A stretch of DNA of 64,000 nucleotides from Kangiella spongicola (GTDB taxonomy: Bacteria > Pseudomonadota > Gammaproteobacteria > Enterobacterales > Kangiellaceae), in assembly GCF_003194565.2 (NCBI RefSeq), contig NZ_QICH01000001.1, positions 744,001 to 808,000 of the forward strand, written 5' to 3'. Positions 63,307 to 64,000 of this stretch are shown piece by piece (the stretch's first letter is position 1; each line of letters begins with the position of its first letter). The notes under the pieces are model-generated. The model worked only from the letters and a program-made list of their open reading frames with translations. It was not told the origin of the DNA and did not search any database. The translations under genes were made by a program, and so were the position numbers.

Positions 63307-63389
63307 GTCTAGAACTCAAAGCTTTCGTGGCCGCTATTATCGTGTAAATTACTGGGTTTGGATAGAAGATTTAACGCTAAATTTCGTAA

Positions 63390-63587
63390 CTATAATTCTT
63401 TTATTTTGATCATTTGTGGAGCTGATGCGGGCTCGTCATCATTGATGATTTTTTCATTAAAGCCGCATTCGATACACTCACGCACAAAGATTTCATCTTC
63501 GTAATAACAAACGGTTGTATCCATTTGCTGGCACTTAGGGCACTTAGCCCCAGCGACAAATCGTTTCGCGGTAACTTTTTGCTTCAT
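63390..63587 (-). CDS. yheV: YheV-family zinc-ribbon protein
   Basis: 65 residues. Two cysteine pairs, CPKCQQMDTTVCYYED and VRECIECGFNE, form a zinc ribbon; the start KQKVTAKRFVAGAKCPKC is the DUF2387 (YheV) signature. Small cytosolic protein of unknown function, found in gammaproteobacteria. Short, but the motif is clear. Confidence 0.85.
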   Translation of the reverse strand: MKQKVTAKRFVAGAKCPKCQQMDTTVCYYEDEIFVRECIECGFNEKIINDDEPASAPQMIKIKEL

Positions 63588-63680
63588 TGAATTTACTGAC
63601 CGATTGCTATAAGGTGCTTTTTCGACCTTACAACAAAGAATGACTTAGGCTTAACAGTCTAACATAAAACCTTAAAACCT

Positions 63681-64000
63681 ATGAGTTGGTTAAGCATCTT
63701 ACCGCCAATCGTGGCCATTATATTTGCCATCTGGAAGCGCGAAGTCACCATCGCCCTATTGTTGGCAATATTCACTGCGTCCCTCATTCTTGTCGGCGGC
63801 AACCCAATCTATGCGTTTACTGACAGCGTCGATCGTATTATTAACGTCTTTTCCAGCGCCTATAACACTCGAATCTTAATGTTCAGCCTGTTAATCGGCG
63901 CACTAATCCAACTTATCAAAATTTCTGGTGGTGTTACTGCTTTTGTCGATTGGCTAACTCATAGAAGTCTAGTCGATAATCAGCGCAAAGCTGGTCTACT
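63681..64000 (+). CDS. NhaC-family Na+/H+ antiporter, N-terminal part (cut by window end)
   Basis: ATG at 63681 opens MSWLSILPPIVAIIFAIWKR, then EVTIALLLAIFTASLILVGG, NPIYAFTDSVDRIIN and LMFSLLIGALIQLIKISGG. These are the first helices of the NhaC-type antiporter/transporter family. The frame stays open to the window end (about 106 codons seen). Full length cannot be judged. Confidence 0.8.
   Translation, partial: MSWLSILPPIVAIIFAIWKREVTIALLLAIFTASLILVGGNPIYAFTDSVDRIINVFSSAYNTRILMFSLLIGALIQLIKISGGVTAFVDWLTHRSLVDNQRKAGL

Overview
The window reads as chromosome of a marine-type gammaproteobacterium. Gene order matches conserved gammaproteobacterial blocks: polA / small RNA / engB / cytochrome c4 / dsbA-like; lptM-dapF-DUF484-xerC-yigB with uvrD nearby and cyaY divergent; algZ-algR-hemC-hemD-hemX-hemY. 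A Kangiella-like organism is my best guess, but it is inference from gene style and order and not a database match.

Layout. 1-7.3 kb: a partial DUF255 protein, a DUF599 membrane protein, a DsbA-like protein, cytochrome c4, engB, a TPR membrane protein, then two AT-rich exported-protein genes. 7.07-7.21 kb (minus): a structured small-RNA candidate with a strong terminator, sitting where Spot 42 (E. coli) and ErsA (Pseudomonas) lie. 7.35-15.1 kb: polA, an S12 serine hydrolase, a 444-bp gap with two perfect DnaA boxes, TRAP permeases dctQM, murI. 15.26-37.5 kb: a type VI secretion region. It starts with a DUF4123 chaperone / VasX-like effector / immunity-like module whose second immunity paralogue is broken by an IS3-family element. 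A ten-gene minus-strand operon follows (tagH-tssJ-tssK-tssL-tssM-tagF-pppA-tssA-tssB-tssC), with a divergent kinase ppkA. tssE, tssF, tssG, clpV, hcp, vgrG and PAAR genes are absent and must lie elsewhere if the system works. 37.6-50.6 kb: an orphan TRAP binding protein, a 2OG-Fe(II) oxygenase, a subtilisin with PKD domains, uvrD, a lipoprotein hydratase, a D-2-hydroxyacid dehydrogenase, the dapF-xerC block, cyaY and an esterase.

50.8-54.1 kb: the most novel-looking accessory locus. A cytosolic-type protein with a LysM-like N-terminus and a glycine-zipper C-terminus is coupled (TAATG overlap) to the first of four tandem paralogous two-helix membrane proteins. It looks like a membrane-acting toxin with an expanded immunity family; this is inference. 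54.1-64 kb: a degenerate-GGDEF/EAL phosphodiesterase, the AlgZ/AlgR-like two-component pair, haem genes hemCDXY, a DMT-type transporter, a YheV-like zinc ribbon and a partial NhaC-type antiporter.

The T6SS region carries both structural genes (membrane complex JLM, baseplate K, sheath BC, TssA) and a full set for threonine-phosphorylation control (PpkA kinase, PppA phosphatase, FHA protein TagH, repressor-type TagF). No tRNA, rRNA or CRISPR array was seen.
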